Assembly (NCBI GenBank): GCA_027485995.1
Contig: JAIXPW010000263.1
Location: 1-64,000, forward strand
Length of the DNA stretch: 64,000 nt
Direction of reading: 5' to 3'
DNA from: Verrucomicrobiaceae bacterium
Lineage (GTDB): Bacteria > Verrucomicrobiota > Verrucomicrobiia > Verrucomicrobiales > Akkermansiaceae
The notes beneath the pieces are model-generated. The model did not search any database, was not told the origin of the DNA, and saw nothing but the letters and a program-made list of their open reading frames with translations. The position numbers and the translations under genes are program-made. Shown piece after piece: positions 33,890 through 44,001 of the stretch; the first letter of the stretch is position 1; the number at the start of each line of letters is the position of its first letter.

Positions 33890-36508
33890 CTACCCTCCTT
33901 TGCGGAGATGGAAGACCCCGTTGGAGTCCGCGCCACCATCCGTGCGGACCTCGGCTTCGAGGATGATCGGCGTGTTCAGCGGGATTTCGGGCACCGCGAG
34001 CTTCCAGGTGTTGCCGACGTGCTCGTTGCCGGTGCGTCCTTCGTGGGGATCCCCTGCCACCACCACGTTTCCGAACCGCAGCGAGACGTTCCGAACATGG
34101 AGACGCTTGGCTCCTCCAGTGAAGACCGCCCCGAAGCTCCAGGGGCCGCCGGAGTCGAGGTTTTTCGTCACCTCAAGGGTCATCTTCCTCCACTCCGGGG
34201 TGAACTGACCGGACTTCCAGCTTCCGATCGTGATCGCTCCGTCCGGCACCCCGGATTTCTTCATCGCTGCGGATACCTCCAAAAGGTCGAGCGATTCCAG
34301 CAGTGGCCGATACTTCGAGGAAAGCTCCTGCCCGATCACGACCACATCGCCAACAGGCTCGGAGCTGAAGTGATGCCGCTGGGTGATCCACTGCCACTCC
34401 CGGTCGGCCAGACCTGAAAAGAACGGGTTCGCCCGCAGCGCCGGACGTCCATAGGCCTGAGGAAGCCTTTCTTCGCTCCAGCCCTCGCGACGCTCCAGAA
34501 GATCGGCCAGATGCTGGTGAAAGGAACTCCAGCGCATCCGATAGTAGCCGCCAACCAGCCCCGACCACTCCCTCCACGCGTAGTCGAAGATGCTCGGGTC
34601 GCCATTCGGTGCGCCTTTCTCCGGACCCCACCAGGTCAGCAGCAAGACCGCGTTGCGCTCATAGAGATCGCACTCCGCCTCCGTGGTTCCAAAGCGCCTG
34701 GCATTCGCGATCCAAGTGCCGAGCGAATACTCGCGCCGCGTGCCTAACAGACGGTCCAGATCCGCCAGCAACTGGTCGAACTCCTTCACCCGCTTTGCAA
34801 AGCGTTCGCGGTCTCCAGAGCGGTACGCTGCCGCCAGATCCTGCTGCAACGGCTGGGCGAGATTGGAAAGCACCTGTCGTCCCACATCGGCAACATCGAA
34901 CCGCCAGGCATCGGACGACGAGAGCCTCGGCGCATCGGTCATCAAAAGCTCCCAGGCACGCAACAGCTCGGCATTGGTGTAGGGAATGCCGAATCCGGAA
35001 TTCGGGCCCGACTTTTTCGGATCAAGGGCGGGTCTTGCGGCAGGCATCGACGAGTTTTCCGTGCCCATGGTTCCGGGCTGATAGGGTCCGGCCAACAGGA
35101 CCTTCCAGGCCTCGAAGGCCGATGGCGAATCTGCCCCATAGCGGCGGCGGGCGTAGGCGGCCAGCCAGGTTTCTGGATCAACTGGAGTGCTCCGCCAGAC
35201 GCTGTCGAGGGCGAGATCATAGACCACCGGATTCTGCACGATCGCCTCCATGAAAAGGCCCATGCCGGCCTGGTTCGGCGCGGCCTTCGCCGTCTGTGCG
35301 AAGGAATTGCGCGCCAGACCTCGCAGATCGCCGTGGAGGTTGATGCGCCCGCCGAAGTTGTGCAGCAGCCCGCTGACGAAGGGTCGGCCCCAGAATTTGT
35401 CGGTACTCCTCCAGCGTTCGCCATTCAGGTCGAGAACCAGCAGGTCCTCTGCAGGAACCGCCGTGGCGATCTCCTTGCGGATCGACCACGATTGCATCAC
35501 CCACACCGGATGATCGGCCGCCTGCTTCATGTTGGCGAAGATCGCCTGGCCGACCTGTCCCAGATATTCGCCGCCGGGCTTTGGGGGTGCACTTTCGTGA
35601 AAAGGATCGGCCGCGATGTAGTGCAGGGGGCCATACAAACTACGAAGTTCATCGTACCAGGTCTTCGCCAGCTTCGCAAACAGCGGGTCGAGCGGATCCA
35701 ACTGGGCGCTGCCGGGGAACGAGCACCAGGACGGCTGTGTCGCGACGGAGGCATCCGGAAACTTCGCTTTCAATTCACGCGGCACATAACCCGAGAAACC
35801 CTGATGGATCGGCTCCATCCCGAGTTCGCGTTCCCGCTGGCCAATGCGCTTCGCCAGTTCACGCCTCTGCTCCAGCCACGAGGCCGGCAGCGGCCCGCCA
35901 TGGCTCTGGATGTTCGTCATCCACTGCCACGCGAAGAATGCCGGGCCGACGAGGAATTTCCGTGCCTCCTCGTCGCTGAAGCCGTGCTTCATCAGCGTCG
36001 CATGCCAGACACATTCCAGACCGGTGACATCGAGCGGCCGGTTGATGCCGTTCATCGCCAAGAAATCGAGCACGCGCTGCCAGTCGTTCCAATCCCACCA
36101 CGCGCCGGTGTAGCTGAGCGTGCACCAGTTGAAGAAGACGCGATGCCGATACGGGCAGACGATTCGTTCCTTCGATCCCACCTTCGGCAACGCCTCGGAA
36201 AGCAAGAGCTGGTCCCCACAAAACGAGAGATGGCACCTGGCGCGCGTCTTCAGGTAGTGCCCGAGGGCGGAGGCGATCGACACCCCGTTGTTGCCGCGAA
36301 GGACGATCTTTCCATCCGCTCCATCCTCGATCTCGAAGACGTCCTTTCCCCCAGCCTCCGCAGCGATCACCTCGATCCCGAATTGATCCGCCTTCGCAGG
36401 CACGACCCGCTTCACCAGTTCATGCGCCGCGTTCTTCGCGGACATGAGTTCGTCGCCACGAGCAACGGAAAGGAGAGACAAACAGAAAACGAAAGCCAAA
36501 CGAAACAT
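33890..36508 (-). CDS. GH89 alpha-N-acetylglucosaminidase
   Basis: The protein has 872 residues. A signal peptide (MFRLAFVFCLSLLSVARG) is followed by a domain-1 segment, then VFFNWCTLSYTGAWWDWNDWQRVLDFLAMNGIN, the GH89 hallmark. Two catalytic-type glutamates are visible in ADPFHE and LFMEAIVQN, matching the NAGLU acid and nucleophile regions. The last 120 residues form an extra beta-rich part. It removes terminal alpha-GlcNAc, as found in mucin and heparan-type glycans. Neighbouring sulfatases support degradation of sulfated glycans. It is secreted or periplasmic. Confidence 0.92.
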   Translation of the reverse strand: MFRLAFVFCLSLLSVARGDELMSAKNAAHELVKRVVPAKADQFGIEVIAAEAGGKDVFEIEDGADGKIVLRGNNGVSIASALGHYLKTRARCHLSFCGDQLLLSEALPKVGSKERIVCPYRHRVFFNWCTLSYTGAWWDWNDWQRVLDFLAMNGINRPLDVTGLECVWHATLMKHGFSDEEARKFLVGPAFFAWQWMTNIQSHGGPLPASWLEQRRELAKRIGQRERELGMEPIHQGFSGYVPRELKAKFPDASVATQPSWCSFPGSAQLDPLDPLFAKLAKTWYDELRSLYGPLHYIAADPFHESAPPKPGGEYLGQVGQAIFANMKQAADHPVWVMQSWSIRKEIATAVPAEDLLVLDLNGERWRSTDKFWGRPFVSGLLHNFGGRINLHGDLRGLARNSFAQTAKAAPNQAGMGLFMEAIVQNPVVYDLALDSVWRSTPVDPETWLAAYARRRYGADSPSAFEAWKVLLAGPYQPGTMGTENSSMPAARPALDPKKSGPNSGFGIPYTNAELLRAWELLMTDAPRLSSSDAWRFDVADVGRQVLSNLAQPLQQDLAAAYRSGDRERFAKRVKEFDQLLADLDRLLGTRREYSLGTWIANARRFGTTEAECDLYERNAVLLLTWWGPEKGAPNGDPSIFDYAWREWSGLVGGYYRMRWSSFHQHLADLLERREGWSEERLPQAYGRPALRANPFFSGLADREWQWITQRHHFSSEPVGDVVVIGQELSSKYRPLLESLDLLEVSAAMKKSGVPDGAITIGSWKSGQFTPEWRKMTLEVTKNLDSGGPWSFGAVFTGGAKRLHVRNVSLRFGNVVVAGDPHEGRTGNEHVGNTWKLAVPEIPLNTPIILEAEVRTDGGADSNGVFHLRKGG

Positions 36509-36601
36509 GACCGCCCATAAGGAAGGTTTCGTAGGATTCTTTCAACTCCGGACTCCCGGAAATCGCTCGTCCTGCGGGACATCGGAGCTAGGATTCCCGC
36601 G

Positions 36602-37711
36602 ATGATAATAGGTATTCCAAAAGAGATCAAAGCACAGGAAAGCCGGGTGAGCATGATTCCCGGCTCCGTGATGGAACTGACCAAACGCGGCCACCAGGTG
36701 CTGGTGCAGCGCGGGGCCGGTGAAGGAGCGAGCTACGACGACGCTCTGTATCAAGCCGCCGGCGCGAAGATCGTAGAGACCGCGAAGGAGGTCTTCGATC
36801 GCGCGACCCTGATCGTGAAGGTCAAGGAACCGCAGCCCTCGGAAATCGCGATGCTGCGTCCCGACCACCTGCTTTTCACCTACCTCCACCTCGCCGCCAG
36901 CAAGCCTCTAACAGAAGGCCTGCTCGCTTCCGGCTGCACCGCCATCGCCTACGAGACCATCGAGGTCAACCGTCGCCTGCCGCTGCTTGAGCCGATGAGT
37001 GAAATCGCCGGTCGCATGTCCGCGATCGTCGGTTCCTATCATCTCGCCAAGCATCGCGGCGGTCGTGGCATTCTGTTAGGTGGCGTTCCGGGTGTCGCAC
37101 CCGGTCGAGTGGTCGTCCTCGGCGGCGGCACTGCAGGCGTGAATGCCGCCCGAGTGGCCACCGGCATCGGCGCGGACGTGACCATTCTCGAAGTCGATTT
37201 CGAACGCATGCGCTTCCTCGACATCACCATGGACGGCGCGCACACCGTGTTTTCGAACGAAGCGAACCTCGCCGAAATGCTTCCACGCGTGGACCTCGTC
37301 ATCGGAGCCGTCCTCGTCCCCGGAGCCCGCGCGCCGAAGCTCCTCAACCGCGAACTGCTGCGCCTCATGCCGAAGGGCAGCGTCTTCGTGGACATCGCCG
37401 TCGACCAAGGCGGCTGCTCGGAAACGACGCGCCCCACCACCCACGACAACCCGACTTACGAGGAAGAAGGCGTGCTCCACTACTGCGTCGCCAACATGCC
37501 CGGCGCCTACTCGCGCACCGCCACCCAGGCCCTGAACAATGTCACCCACCCGTGGACGATGCTCATCGCCGAAAACGGCCTGCAAGCCGCCTGCAAGAAG
37601 CGCCCGGACCTCCTGAAAGGCATCAACACCGCCGGCGGAAAACTCACCTGCGAACCCGTCGCCTCTGCCCACGAGCTTCCCTTCGTGGAGCCGTCCGTGG
37701 CGATCGGGTGA
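36602..37711 (+). CDS. ald: Alanine dehydrogenase
   Basis: The 369-residue protein matches Ald along its length: [21 protein letters not shown], the substrate lysine in [18 protein letters not shown], and the NAD-binding [24 protein letters not shown]. The signature DVAVDQGG reads DIAVDQGG. It converts L-alanine to pyruvate and ammonia with NAD. It stands divergent from the GH89 gene with 93 bases between them. No glycan role is implied. Length and motifs are normal. Confidence 0.96.
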   Translation: MIIGIPKEIKAQESRVSMIPGSVMELTKRGHQVLVQRGAGEGASYDDALYQAAGAKIVETAKEVFDRATLIVKVKEPQPSEIAMLRPDHLLFTYLHLAASKPLTEGLLASGCTAIAYETIEVNRRLPLLEPMSEIAGRMSAIVGSYHLAKHRGGRGILLGGVPGVAPGRVVVLGGGTAGVNAARVATGIGADVTILEVDFERMRFLDITMDGAHTVFSNEANLAEMLPRVDLVIGAVLVPGARAPKLLNRELLRLMPKGSVFVDIAVDQGGCSETTRPTTHDNPTYEEEGVLHYCVANMPGAYSRTATQALNNVTHPWTMLIAENGLQAACKKRPDLLKGINTAGGKLTCEPVASAHELPFVEPSVAIG

Positions 37712-37744
37712 GGATTGACGATTCATCACCCGGGAGGCTTCCAG

Positions 37745-37854
37745 CGATGATCTTTTCGTCGATTATTTGGACCGCCTAAGGTATTTAAAATCAGATTTTT
37801 AGAGGCGATCCGAAGCTCGATTTGGAGCGATTTTCCGATGATCTTTTCGTCGAT
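37745..37854. repeat. 19-bp direct repeat pair between ald and GH95 gene
   Basis: CGATGATCTTTTCGTCGAT occurs at 37745-37763 and 37836-37854, 91 bases start to start, in the intergenic stretch after two convergent stops. The AT-rich spacer includes AAAATCAGATTTTT. It may be a regulatory or recombination remnant. Confidence 0.7.
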
Positions 37855-37859
37855 CTTTC

Positions 37860-40601
37860 TCAGAACGAAACCGAGTAGCTGGTTCCGGCCTTGGTCGGGA
37901 AGGTGAAGGTGCCGTTCTTGGCGGCGAGGGTGGCCTTGCGGCCTCCGGCTTCGGTCACGCTGATTGAGGCCGGGTTTCCCGGAAGGCGGAGGGTGAGAGG
38001 GTTTCCGAGGCTCGAGCGGATCGTCGTGGAGCTGAGCTTTCCGGCTTTCCAAGCCGCATCGACCTCAAAGCCGCCGCGCGCCTTCAGGCCCTTGTAGCTG
38101 CCGTCCTTCCAGGCATCGGAAACGGCGGGCAGGATGGAGAGCTCACCTTCGTGGGACTGGAGCAGCGTTTCACAGATGCCACCGCAGATGCCGAGGTTGC
38201 CATCGATTTGGAACGGCGGGTGGGTGGTGTAGAGGTTCGCCATCGTGTTGTAGGTCAGCAGGCCGCGGATGGTTTCGTGGGCCTTGTCGGCCTTGCCCAG
38301 GCGGGCCCACAGCGCGGTGCGCCAGGCCCAGGTCCAGGAGCGGCGGGAATCGCCATCGCTGCCGCGCGCTTCCAACGAGGTCGCGGCGGCCTTCGCGAGA
38401 TCGGGCGTGCCGTTGAGGCTGATCTGTCGACCCGGATACACGGCGAAAAGATGCGAGGTGTGGCGGTGGTGCGATTTTTCCAGATCCGGACGCTCGGTGG
38501 TCCACTCCATGATCTGTCCCCATGAGCCGACCTGCGGGCCTAACAGTTTTTCCCTTGCTGCGGTAAGTTTGGCGACGAGGTCGTCCTTGATGCCGAGGAC
38601 TGATGCGGCTTCGAGGGTGTTCGAGAACAGGTCCCAGACGATCTGCTGGTCATGCGCCACGCCGTCCTCACGCGGGCCATGCTCGGGCGACCATCCCTTT
38701 GGCACGACGAGCTTGCCATTCTTTTCCACGAGGTGATCGAGCCAGAAGGCCGAGACATCGCGGAATACGGGCCAGGCGCTGTCCTTGAGGAACTTCTTGT
38801 CGCCGGTGAAGGCGTAGTGCTCGCGGTAATGCTGGGCCAGCCAGGCGGAGGAGGGCAGGTTCCACTCCCAGCCGTTGCCGCCGAAGATGTTCACCGAGGT
38901 GCGCATGGTCCAGCCGGGCACCTTTTCTCCGAAGGCCTTCACCGTGGCCTCGCGGCTGCCGGGGATCATCGCGTCGGTCCAGTTGAACAGAGGCTCGGCG
39001 CACTCGGAAAGGTTCGCGGGCTCGGCCAGCCAGTAGTTCATCTGGATGTTGATGTTGGTGTGGTAGTCGGCATACCAGGCGGGCTTGTTGCTGTCGTTCC
39101 ACAGGCCCTGGAGGTTCGCCGGGAGAAAGCCGCGTGAGCTGGAAATGAGCAGGTAGCGGCCGTATTGGAACATCAGCGCTTCGAGATGGTTGTCGCTGCC
39201 GCCGGCCTTGTAGGCGGTCAGACGCTCGGTGATCGACTTGCCTTCCGGCGGCGCTCCGAGGTCGAGATCGACCCGTCCCATGAGCTTCTGGAAGTCGGCG
39301 ACGTGGGATTTCAACAAGGTCGCGTAGGGCTTCGAAGCCGCTGCGGTGATCTGCTTCTCGACGGTCGAAACCGGATCGACCCCGCTGCGGAAACTCTTCT
39401 TCGGATCGAGCGCATAGTCGGTCGCGGCGGCGAGGAAGAGGGTGACGGTGTTGCCAGTCCAGCTCACGCGATCGCCCTCGACGGTGATCTTTCCTCCTTC
39501 GGAAATCGCATGGACCCGTGCGGCATAGCGTAGACCATTGGAGAGAGCACCGGAGAACATCGCGTCGCTGCCCTTGGCGGTGGAGGTTTCCTTGTGGGCA
39601 CCTGTTAGACGCAGGCTGCCCGCGACCTTGCCGGGCTTGTCGGCACTGAGGCGGACGACGATGACCTCGTCCGGTTTGCTGGCAAAGGCCTCGCGGGTGT
39701 AGGTCACGCCGTCCTGTTTCCAGGTCGTCTTGTGCGTGGCGGTGGCGAGGTCGAGCGTGCGGGAAAAGCCTTCGAGTGCAGGCGAATCCGCTGCCTTGCC
39801 GACGCCCTTCAAGCCGATCTCCGCGACCTGGAAATGCGGCACGTCCTTCGCCGGGGCGAACACGAAGCGATAGTGGCGGAAGGCGCGGGACTTGTCCGAT
39901 GGCACGGCATAGCTCTTCGTTTCCCCGCGTTTCTCAAAGGCGGGCTCGTCCTTGTGCTCGTCGAGCGTGGTCCACTTGCTGGCATCATCCGAGCCCTCGA
40001 ACTTCCACGTGCGCGGATCGCGGGCGGGGATGTCGTTGGCCGAGGTGAAGCTGTAGCAGGGAATGGCGGTCGGCTTGCCGAGATCTTGCTGCCAGGAGAT
40101 CTCCTTGCCGCCGTGCTCGACGCACCACTTCGACTTCGGATCGCCATCGCTGGCGGCGGTGACGTTTTCCGGCGCGTTGAACGGAACCTGGCCGCTCGGG
40201 GAAGTGGGTTCGTTGACAGTGGGTTCGGACGCCGCTCCGGCAGTTTCGAGGAAGAGATCGCCGAAGTTCTGATAGCAGCCGAAGTCGTTGACGTCGTAGC
40301 CGCCGGAAGGGTTCGCGCCGCCGGTCCAGAGGCTGGCGTCGTTGAACTGGATGCGCTCCTTCAGCGGGTTGCCGAAGATCATCGCGCCGATGCGGCCATT
40401 TCCGATCGGCTGGGCCTGGCTTTCCCAGTTCGTCGAAGGATAGGTCGCCGCGGATTCCATCGAACCACCGCTGGTCGTCTTGGTGGACGGCGCAGGGGCG
40501 GTGGTGAAACGAATTTCCAGCGGTTGGACCGCGAGGGCCGGCACCACCAAGGCGATGGCAGGAAAGAGAAAAAGCATGGTCCCGGAACTCTGGAGAGTCA
40601 C
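37860..40601 (-). CDS. GH95 alpha-L-fucosidase with inserted F5/8-like domain
   Basis: The protein has 913 residues. A signal peptide covers about 1-25. The GH95 start [19 protein letters not shown] is near 59, then NDASLWTGG. Between GDLFLE (about 119) and [10 protein letters not shown] (about 280) sits an extra segment with the F5/8/discoidin pattern ([40 protein letters not shown]). The catalytic (alpha/alpha)6 barrel follows with [25 protein letters not shown] and QIDGNLG, the regions holding the family's Asn, Glu and Asp. It should release L-fucose by inversion. The insertion may bind glycans. Confidence 0.93.
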   Translation of the reverse strand: MTLQSSGTMLFLFPAIALVVPALAVQPLEIRFTTAPAPSTKTTSGGSMESAATYPSTNWESQAQPIGNGRIGAMIFGNPLKERIQFNDASLWTGGANPSGGYDVNDFGCYQNFGDLFLETAGAASEPTVNEPTSPSGQVPFNAPENVTAASDGDPKSKWCVEHGGKEISWQQDLGKPTAIPCYSFTSANDIPARDPRTWKFEGSDDASKWTTLDEHKDEPAFEKRGETKSYAVPSDKSRAFRHYRFVFAPAKDVPHFQVAEIGLKGVGKAADSPALEGFSRTLDLATATHKTTWKQDGVTYTREAFASKPDEVIVVRLSADKPGKVAGSLRLTGAHKETSTAKGSDAMFSGALSNGLRYAARVHAISEGGKITVEGDRVSWTGNTVTLFLAAATDYALDPKKSFRSGVDPVSTVEKQITAAASKPYATLLKSHVADFQKLMGRVDLDLGAPPEGKSITERLTAYKAGGSDNHLEALMFQYGRYLLISSSRGFLPANLQGLWNDSNKPAWYADYHTNINIQMNYWLAEPANLSECAEPLFNWTDAMIPGSREATVKAFGEKVPGWTMRTSVNIFGGNGWEWNLPSSAWLAQHYREHYAFTGDKKFLKDSAWPVFRDVSAFWLDHLVEKNGKLVVPKGWSPEHGPREDGVAHDQQIVWDLFSNTLEAASVLGIKDDLVAKLTAAREKLLGPQVGSWGQIMEWTTERPDLEKSHHRHTSHLFAVYPGRQISLNGTPDLAKAAATSLEARGSDGDSRRSWTWAWRTALWARLGKADKAHETIRGLLTYNTMANLYTTHPPFQIDGNLGICGGICETLLQSHEGELSILPAVSDAWKDGSYKGLKARGGFEVDAAWKAGKLSSTTIRSSLGNPLTLRLPGNPASISVTEAGGRKATLAAKNGTFTFPTKAGTSYSVSF

Positions 40602-40646
40602 GGGGCCGGTTTGAAGCGGAAACTTGAAATCAGGTTTCGCGACAGC

Positions 40647-41432
40647 TCAGGGAGCCACCTTGCCGAACGCTGCATCGAAGAAGGCCTTCATCGCGTCCCA
40701 GGATTCGTGGTCGGCCTTTTCGTTGTAGGCCGCTCCCTTGGAAGGATCATTTCCCGCAGCAGGCTGGGTGAACGAATGGACGGCTCCTGGATAGAGCACG
40801 ACCTTCGAATCCACTCCGGCGGCTTCCATTTCCTTCTTCAATCCCTCCACCTGGGCAGCCGGCGCGTATGGATCATCCGCGCCGTGAAGCACGAGCACCT
40901 TGGCCTTCACGCCACCCTTCGCGGCTGCGAGCCCATCGCCAGCATCGAGGCTTCCGTGGAAGGAAACCACGCCCTTGAGATCGACTCCGGCTCGGGCGAG
41001 TTCGAGCGAGCCCATCCCACCGAAGCAGTAGCCGATCGCGCCGAGCTTCGTGACATCGGTGCGTTCGTCCTTCTTCAGTTGATCCAGTCCGGCCATCAGG
41101 CGGGCGCGGTAAAGCTTCCGGTCTGTCTTGTACTTTCCTGCCTCCTGACCGGCCGCAGGCGGCACCGGACGGATTCCCTGCCCGTAGATGTCGGCCGCAA
41201 AGACGTTGTAGCCGAGCTTGGCCAGCATCCGGCTGCGTTCCTTCTCGTAGTTGGTCAGGCCGGTCCACTGATGGATCACCAGCACCCCCGGACGTTTTCC
41301 GGTCATCGCGTCGTCATACACGTGGAAGCCTTCCAGCTTCTTCCCGTCCTGCTCATAGATGACGGTCTTTTCCACCAAGGCGGCAGAGGCAAACGACGAA
41401 CAGGCAACAAGGCACGCAAGGATTCTGGACAT
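40647..41432 (-). CDS. Secreted dienelactone hydrolase family protein
   Basis: The protein has 261 residues. A signal peptide (MSRILACLVACSSFASA) precedes an alpha/beta hydrolase. The nucleophile elbow GYCFGG gives Cys, typical of dienelactone hydrolases; HGADDPYAP gives Asp and VHSFTQP gives His. The triad is complete. Secretion argues against classical chloroaromatic breakdown; an ester or acyl group on glycans is a possible substrate. The gene lies 45 bases past the GH95 start region on the same strand. Confidence 0.88.
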   Translation of the reverse strand: MSRILACLVACSSFASAALVEKTVIYEQDGKKLEGFHVYDDAMTGKRPGVLVIHQWTGLTNYEKERSRMLAKLGYNVFAADIYGQGIRPVPPAAGQEAGKYKTDRKLYRARLMAGLDQLKKDERTDVTKLGAIGYCFGGMGSLELARAGVDLKGVVSFHGSLDAGDGLAAAKGGVKAKVLVLHGADDPYAPAAQVEGLKKEMEAAGVDSKVVLYPGAVHSFTQPAAGNDPSKGAAYNEKADHESWDAMKAFFDAAFGKVAP

Positions 41433-41517
41433 GGCCGAGCAACACCTCCAGACGGCGGCTTGTCAAACGCAGGCTCGGGATTTGACAGCGGAAGGTGATG
41501 CCACAGAGTCGGGCCGC

Positions 41518-41901
41518 ATGATTGACGTCGTCTGCGGAATCATCACGGATGCCACCCACCGGGTGCTCGCCTGCCTTCGTCCTCCGGGGAAACATCTGGC
41601 AAACCGCTGGGAATTTCCCGGTGGCAAGATCGAAGCGGGTGAGTCGCCTGAAACCGCGCTGATCCGCGAACTGCGGGAAGAGCTGGACGTCGAGGTCGAG
41701 ATCCTCCGCCCGCTGACTCCGGTCCTCTGGGATTACGGGCGAGGCCCGATCCGGCTGATCCCTTTCGTCTGCCGGATCAAGAGCGGCGAGCCCAAGCCTC
41801 TCGATCACGCCGAGGTCCGCTGGGTAGATCCCATCTCGCTTCAAGAACTCCACTGGGCCGAAGCCGATGGGCCGATTCTAGAGGAGTGGTTGGCAGACTG
41901 A
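41518..41901 (+). CDS. Nudix hydrolase, MutT-like
   Basis: The 127-residue protein starts at ATG 41518. The Nudix box reads GKIEAGESPETALIRELREELDVEVE, matching GX5EX7REUXEEXGU except that the final G is D. FPGGK precedes it and WVDPISL is typical of the MutT/CTP pyrophosphohydrolase group. It may clean up oxidised nucleotides. Longer upstream readings overlap the divergent hydrolase gene and are not used. It is monocistronic. Confidence 0.88.
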   Translation: MIDVVCGIITDATHRVLACLRPPGKHLANRWEFPGGKIEAGESPETALIRELREELDVEVEILRPLTPVLWDYGRGPIRLIPFVCRIKSGEPKPLDHAEVRWVDPISLQELHWAEADGPILEEWLAD

Positions 41902-41929
41902 TCCCAAGACCAACAAAAACGCATTTCGC

Positions 41930-42319
41930 TCAATAAAGGCTGGTAGGATCACCCTTGTATTCTCGCTTCGTTCCCTTCGGCCTTCGGGCGGCTGCGCGAT
42001 CCCACTTGGGCTTCTGATTCGCCGCCCAGAGGATGATGGCTAGTCCGAAAAGGAAGAGAATTCCAGCAAGGCCCCATGCCCCGGAAAGTCCGAAATGCAT
42101 GGCCAGGTGACAGCATCCCCACAGCCAGAGAACCGCTCCAAGGATCGAAAACAGAACAAGAGATCCGGCTGAATCGCTCCCACCGGAGACTGCGATGGTC
42201 AGAGGTACTCCGAACCTCAGGATCAGCGCGGCAATCATCAGGAATGCTGCAAGCACCCCGTGAATTCCCCTTTCCCGCATGCGGAAACCATCGGATTTGG
42301 GAGCTTCGTAAGGATTCAT
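41930..42319 (-). CDS. Small membrane protein with MNPYEAP start
   Basis: The 129-residue protein from ATG 42319 begins MNPYEAPKSD, a start common in small membrane proteins of Planctomycetes and Verrucomicrobia. Three hydrophobic segments follow (about 22-40, 50-66 and 75-97), then a basic tail rich in K and R. It has no known catalytic motif. Function unknown. It is convergent with the Nudix gene. Confidence 0.65.
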   Translation of the reverse strand: MNPYEAPKSDGFRMRERGIHGVLAAFLMIAALILRFGVPLTIAVSGGSDSAGSLVLFSILGAVLWLWGCCHLAMHFGLSGAWGLAGILFLFGLAIILWAANQKPKWDRAAARRPKGTKREYKGDPTSLY

Positions 42320-42393
42320 GATTTCGATTTCCTCGTTTAGATCATAAATCGCCGAAGTCTCAAAGGACGGAATGCGCGCTTCCAGGACCATAA

Positions 42394-42424
42394 AAAACCC
42401 GCTGCGGTGACCGGAGCGGGTTTT
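42394..42424. terminator. Terminator after ssb
   Basis: AAAACCCGCT (42394-42403) and AGCGGGTTTT (42415-42424) form a perfect 10-bp stem with A-runs and T-runs on both sides. It lies 25 bases past the ssb stop and works in principle in both directions. Confidence 0.85.
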
Positions 42425-42448
42425 CAGAATGGATGAATCAAACGCCGC

Positions 42449-42913
42449 TCAGAACGGGATGTCGTCTTCCTCGTGGAAGTCGGTGTGGGGAGCCGCGGAG
42501 CCGCCTTGCGGTGAGCCGGAGCTTTGGGCCGGGGCGGGGCGACCGCCACTGGGCTGCTGCGGGCCGGCAGGACCACCCTTGCCGTCGGGAAGGAACTGGA
42601 GGTTCTCGGCGACGACCTTGAGCTTGCTGCGCTTCTGGCCGGTGGCCTTGTCCTCCCAGGTGTCCATCTGCAGACGGCCTTCGATGAAGCAGCCGCGGCC
42701 CTTGGTGAGGTACTGCTGGGCCAGCTCCGCCTGACGTCCCCAGAGGGTGATGTCCACGTAGGTGGTTTCCTCCTGCTTCTGGTTCTGCTCGTTCGTCCAG
42801 ACGCGATTGATCGCCAGCGCGATGTCCGCGACCGCCGTGCCTTTCGGAGTGTAGCGGAGTTCGGGATCGCGGGTGAGGTTCCCCAGGAGGAGGACTTTGT
42901 TCAAATTGGCCAT
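42449..42913 (-). CDS. ssb: Single-stranded DNA-binding protein
   Basis: The 154-residue protein has the OB fold (LNKVLLLGNLTRDPELRYT, GTAVADIALAINR), a Gly/Pro/Gln linker and the acidic tip DIPF that binds partner proteins. It coats single-stranded DNA in replication and repair. It ends the prs-rplY-pth-rpsF-ssb cluster and is followed by a strong terminator. The rpsF-ssb pairing is widely conserved. Confidence 0.96.
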   Translation of the reverse strand: MANLNKVLLLGNLTRDPELRYTPKGTAVADIALAINRVWTNEQNQKQEETTYVDITLWGRQAELAQQYLTKGRGCFIEGRLQMDTWEDKATGQKRSKLKVVAENLQFLPDGKGGPAGPQQPSGGRPAPAQSSGSPQGGSAAPHTDFHEEDDIPF

Positions 42914-42981
42914 GGCGGGGGGATCCTACGGATTCAGGCGAATGCAGGCAAGCGGATTCTGTTCGGTCGAACAGCTCCGGA

Positions 42982-43269
42982 TCAGGCGACGCGCTGGAAG
43001 TGGTGCTGGTGCACCTTGGTGTTCAGGGCCAGGCGGGCTTGGATCTTGGAAAGCGCGGCAGGCTCGGCGGCGAAGCTGTAGCTGACATAGTGGCCGGCAT
43101 CGAGATGGCGGGACTCGTAGGCGAACTTGCGACGGCCGATCTGGTTGACGCCACCGATCTTGGCGCCTTCAGCTTCGAGTTCCTTGCCGACGGAGCTGAC
43201 GAGTTCGTCAACGCTGCCTTCGGCGCCCTTGGTGTTCAGAATGATCAGTCCTTCGTAGTTGCGGCTCAT
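42982..43269 (-). CDS. rpsF: 30S ribosomal protein S6
   Basis: The 95-residue protein matches bS6: NYEGLIILNTKG, QIGRRKFAYESRHLDAGHYVSYSF and a short C-terminus. It binds S18 and 16S rRNA in the platform. It overlaps pth by 4 bases (43266-43269) and precedes ssb by 68 bases. rpsR is not adjacent here. Confidence 0.95.
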   Translation of the reverse strand: MSRNYEGLIILNTKGAEGSVDELVSSVGKELEAEGAKIGGVNQIGRRKFAYESRHLDAGHYVSYSFAAEPAALSKIQARLALNTKVHQHHFQRVA

Positions 43270-43847
43270 GGTGATGGTGGTGAGTTGCGGGTGTTAAAGC
43301 GGTTCGCCGCAGTCGCGACGTCTTGGGAGTGCGCAACCTGTACGGCGGAAACGGCACTAGCAAGCGTGTTTTCAAGCAGCTCGCGTTCTTCGAGCCGGAA
43401 ATTTCCCAGAACGTGGCCGACCATTTCGCCTTCCGCGCTGCCTCCGATGCCGATTTTCAGCCGTGGAAAGCCATCGGTGCCGAGGTGCTGGAGGATCGAG
43501 CGGATGCCGTTGTGGCCACCGTGGGAGCCTTTTTCGCGAAAGCGGAGATTTCCCAATGGCAGGGCGGCGTCATCATAGACGACGAGCATCTGCGTCGGCT
43601 CCCATTTGTGGAAGGCAAGGATCTGCTGCACGGCGCGACCGCTGAGGTTCATGAAAGTCTGCGGCTTGAGAAGCAGGGTGCCGTTGGGGAGCTTGGCAAG
43701 ATGGGACTGCCACTTCGGCTTCGTTTCGAAGGCCACCCCGGACTGGGCCGCGAGACGGTCCAGCACCATGAACCCGACGTTGTGGCGGGTCATTTCATAC
43801 TGCCGCCCCGGATTTCCGAGGCCGACGATGAGGTTCAGAGAAAGCAC
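43266..43847 (-). CDS. pth: Peptidyl-tRNA hydrolase
   Basis: The 193-residue protein has VGLGNPGRQYEMTRHNVGFMVLD with the catalytic histidine, KPQTFMNLSG and VVYDDAALPLG, all Pth signatures. It recycles peptidyl-tRNA released from ribosomes. It follows rplY after a terminator and overlaps rpsF. Confidence 0.95.
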   Translation of the reverse strand: MLSLNLIVGLGNPGRQYEMTRHNVGFMVLDRLAAQSGVAFETKPKWQSHLAKLPNGTLLLKPQTFMNLSGRAVQQILAFHKWEPTQMLVVYDDAALPLGNLRFREKGSHGGHNGIRSILQHLGTDGFPRLKIGIGGSAEGEMVGHVLGNFRLEERELLENTLASAVSAVQVAHSQDVATAANRFNTRNSPPSP

Positions 43848-43944
43848 GAAATTCTAAATCCTAAATTCGAAATGAAGAGGAAGTCTCTTGCTGAACACTT
43901 CCACCTGAAAACTGAAAACTCATCGCCTGCGGCGATTAAACAAG

Positions 43945-43977
43945 TCCGCCCGGGAAGCTTGGCGCGACCCGGGCGGA
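43945..43977 (-). terminator. Terminator after rplY
   Basis: TCCGCCCGGG (43945-43954) and CCCGGGCGGA (43968-43977) form a perfect 10-bp stem, 24 bases past the rplY stop. On the minus strand CTTGTTTAATC follows. Confidence 0.75.
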
Positions 43978-44001
43978 TGAAATGGTCGGGACTCGATCCG
44001 A

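Noticed and set aside
39732..41498. 588-codon plus-strand frame opposite GH95 and the hydrolase gene
   Set aside because: It crosses two real genes on the other strand and shows only low-complexity Gly/Arg text.
43848..43875. AT-rich repetitive text before pth
   Set aside because: It looks like a short degenerate repeat, but no second copy was noticed in the window.
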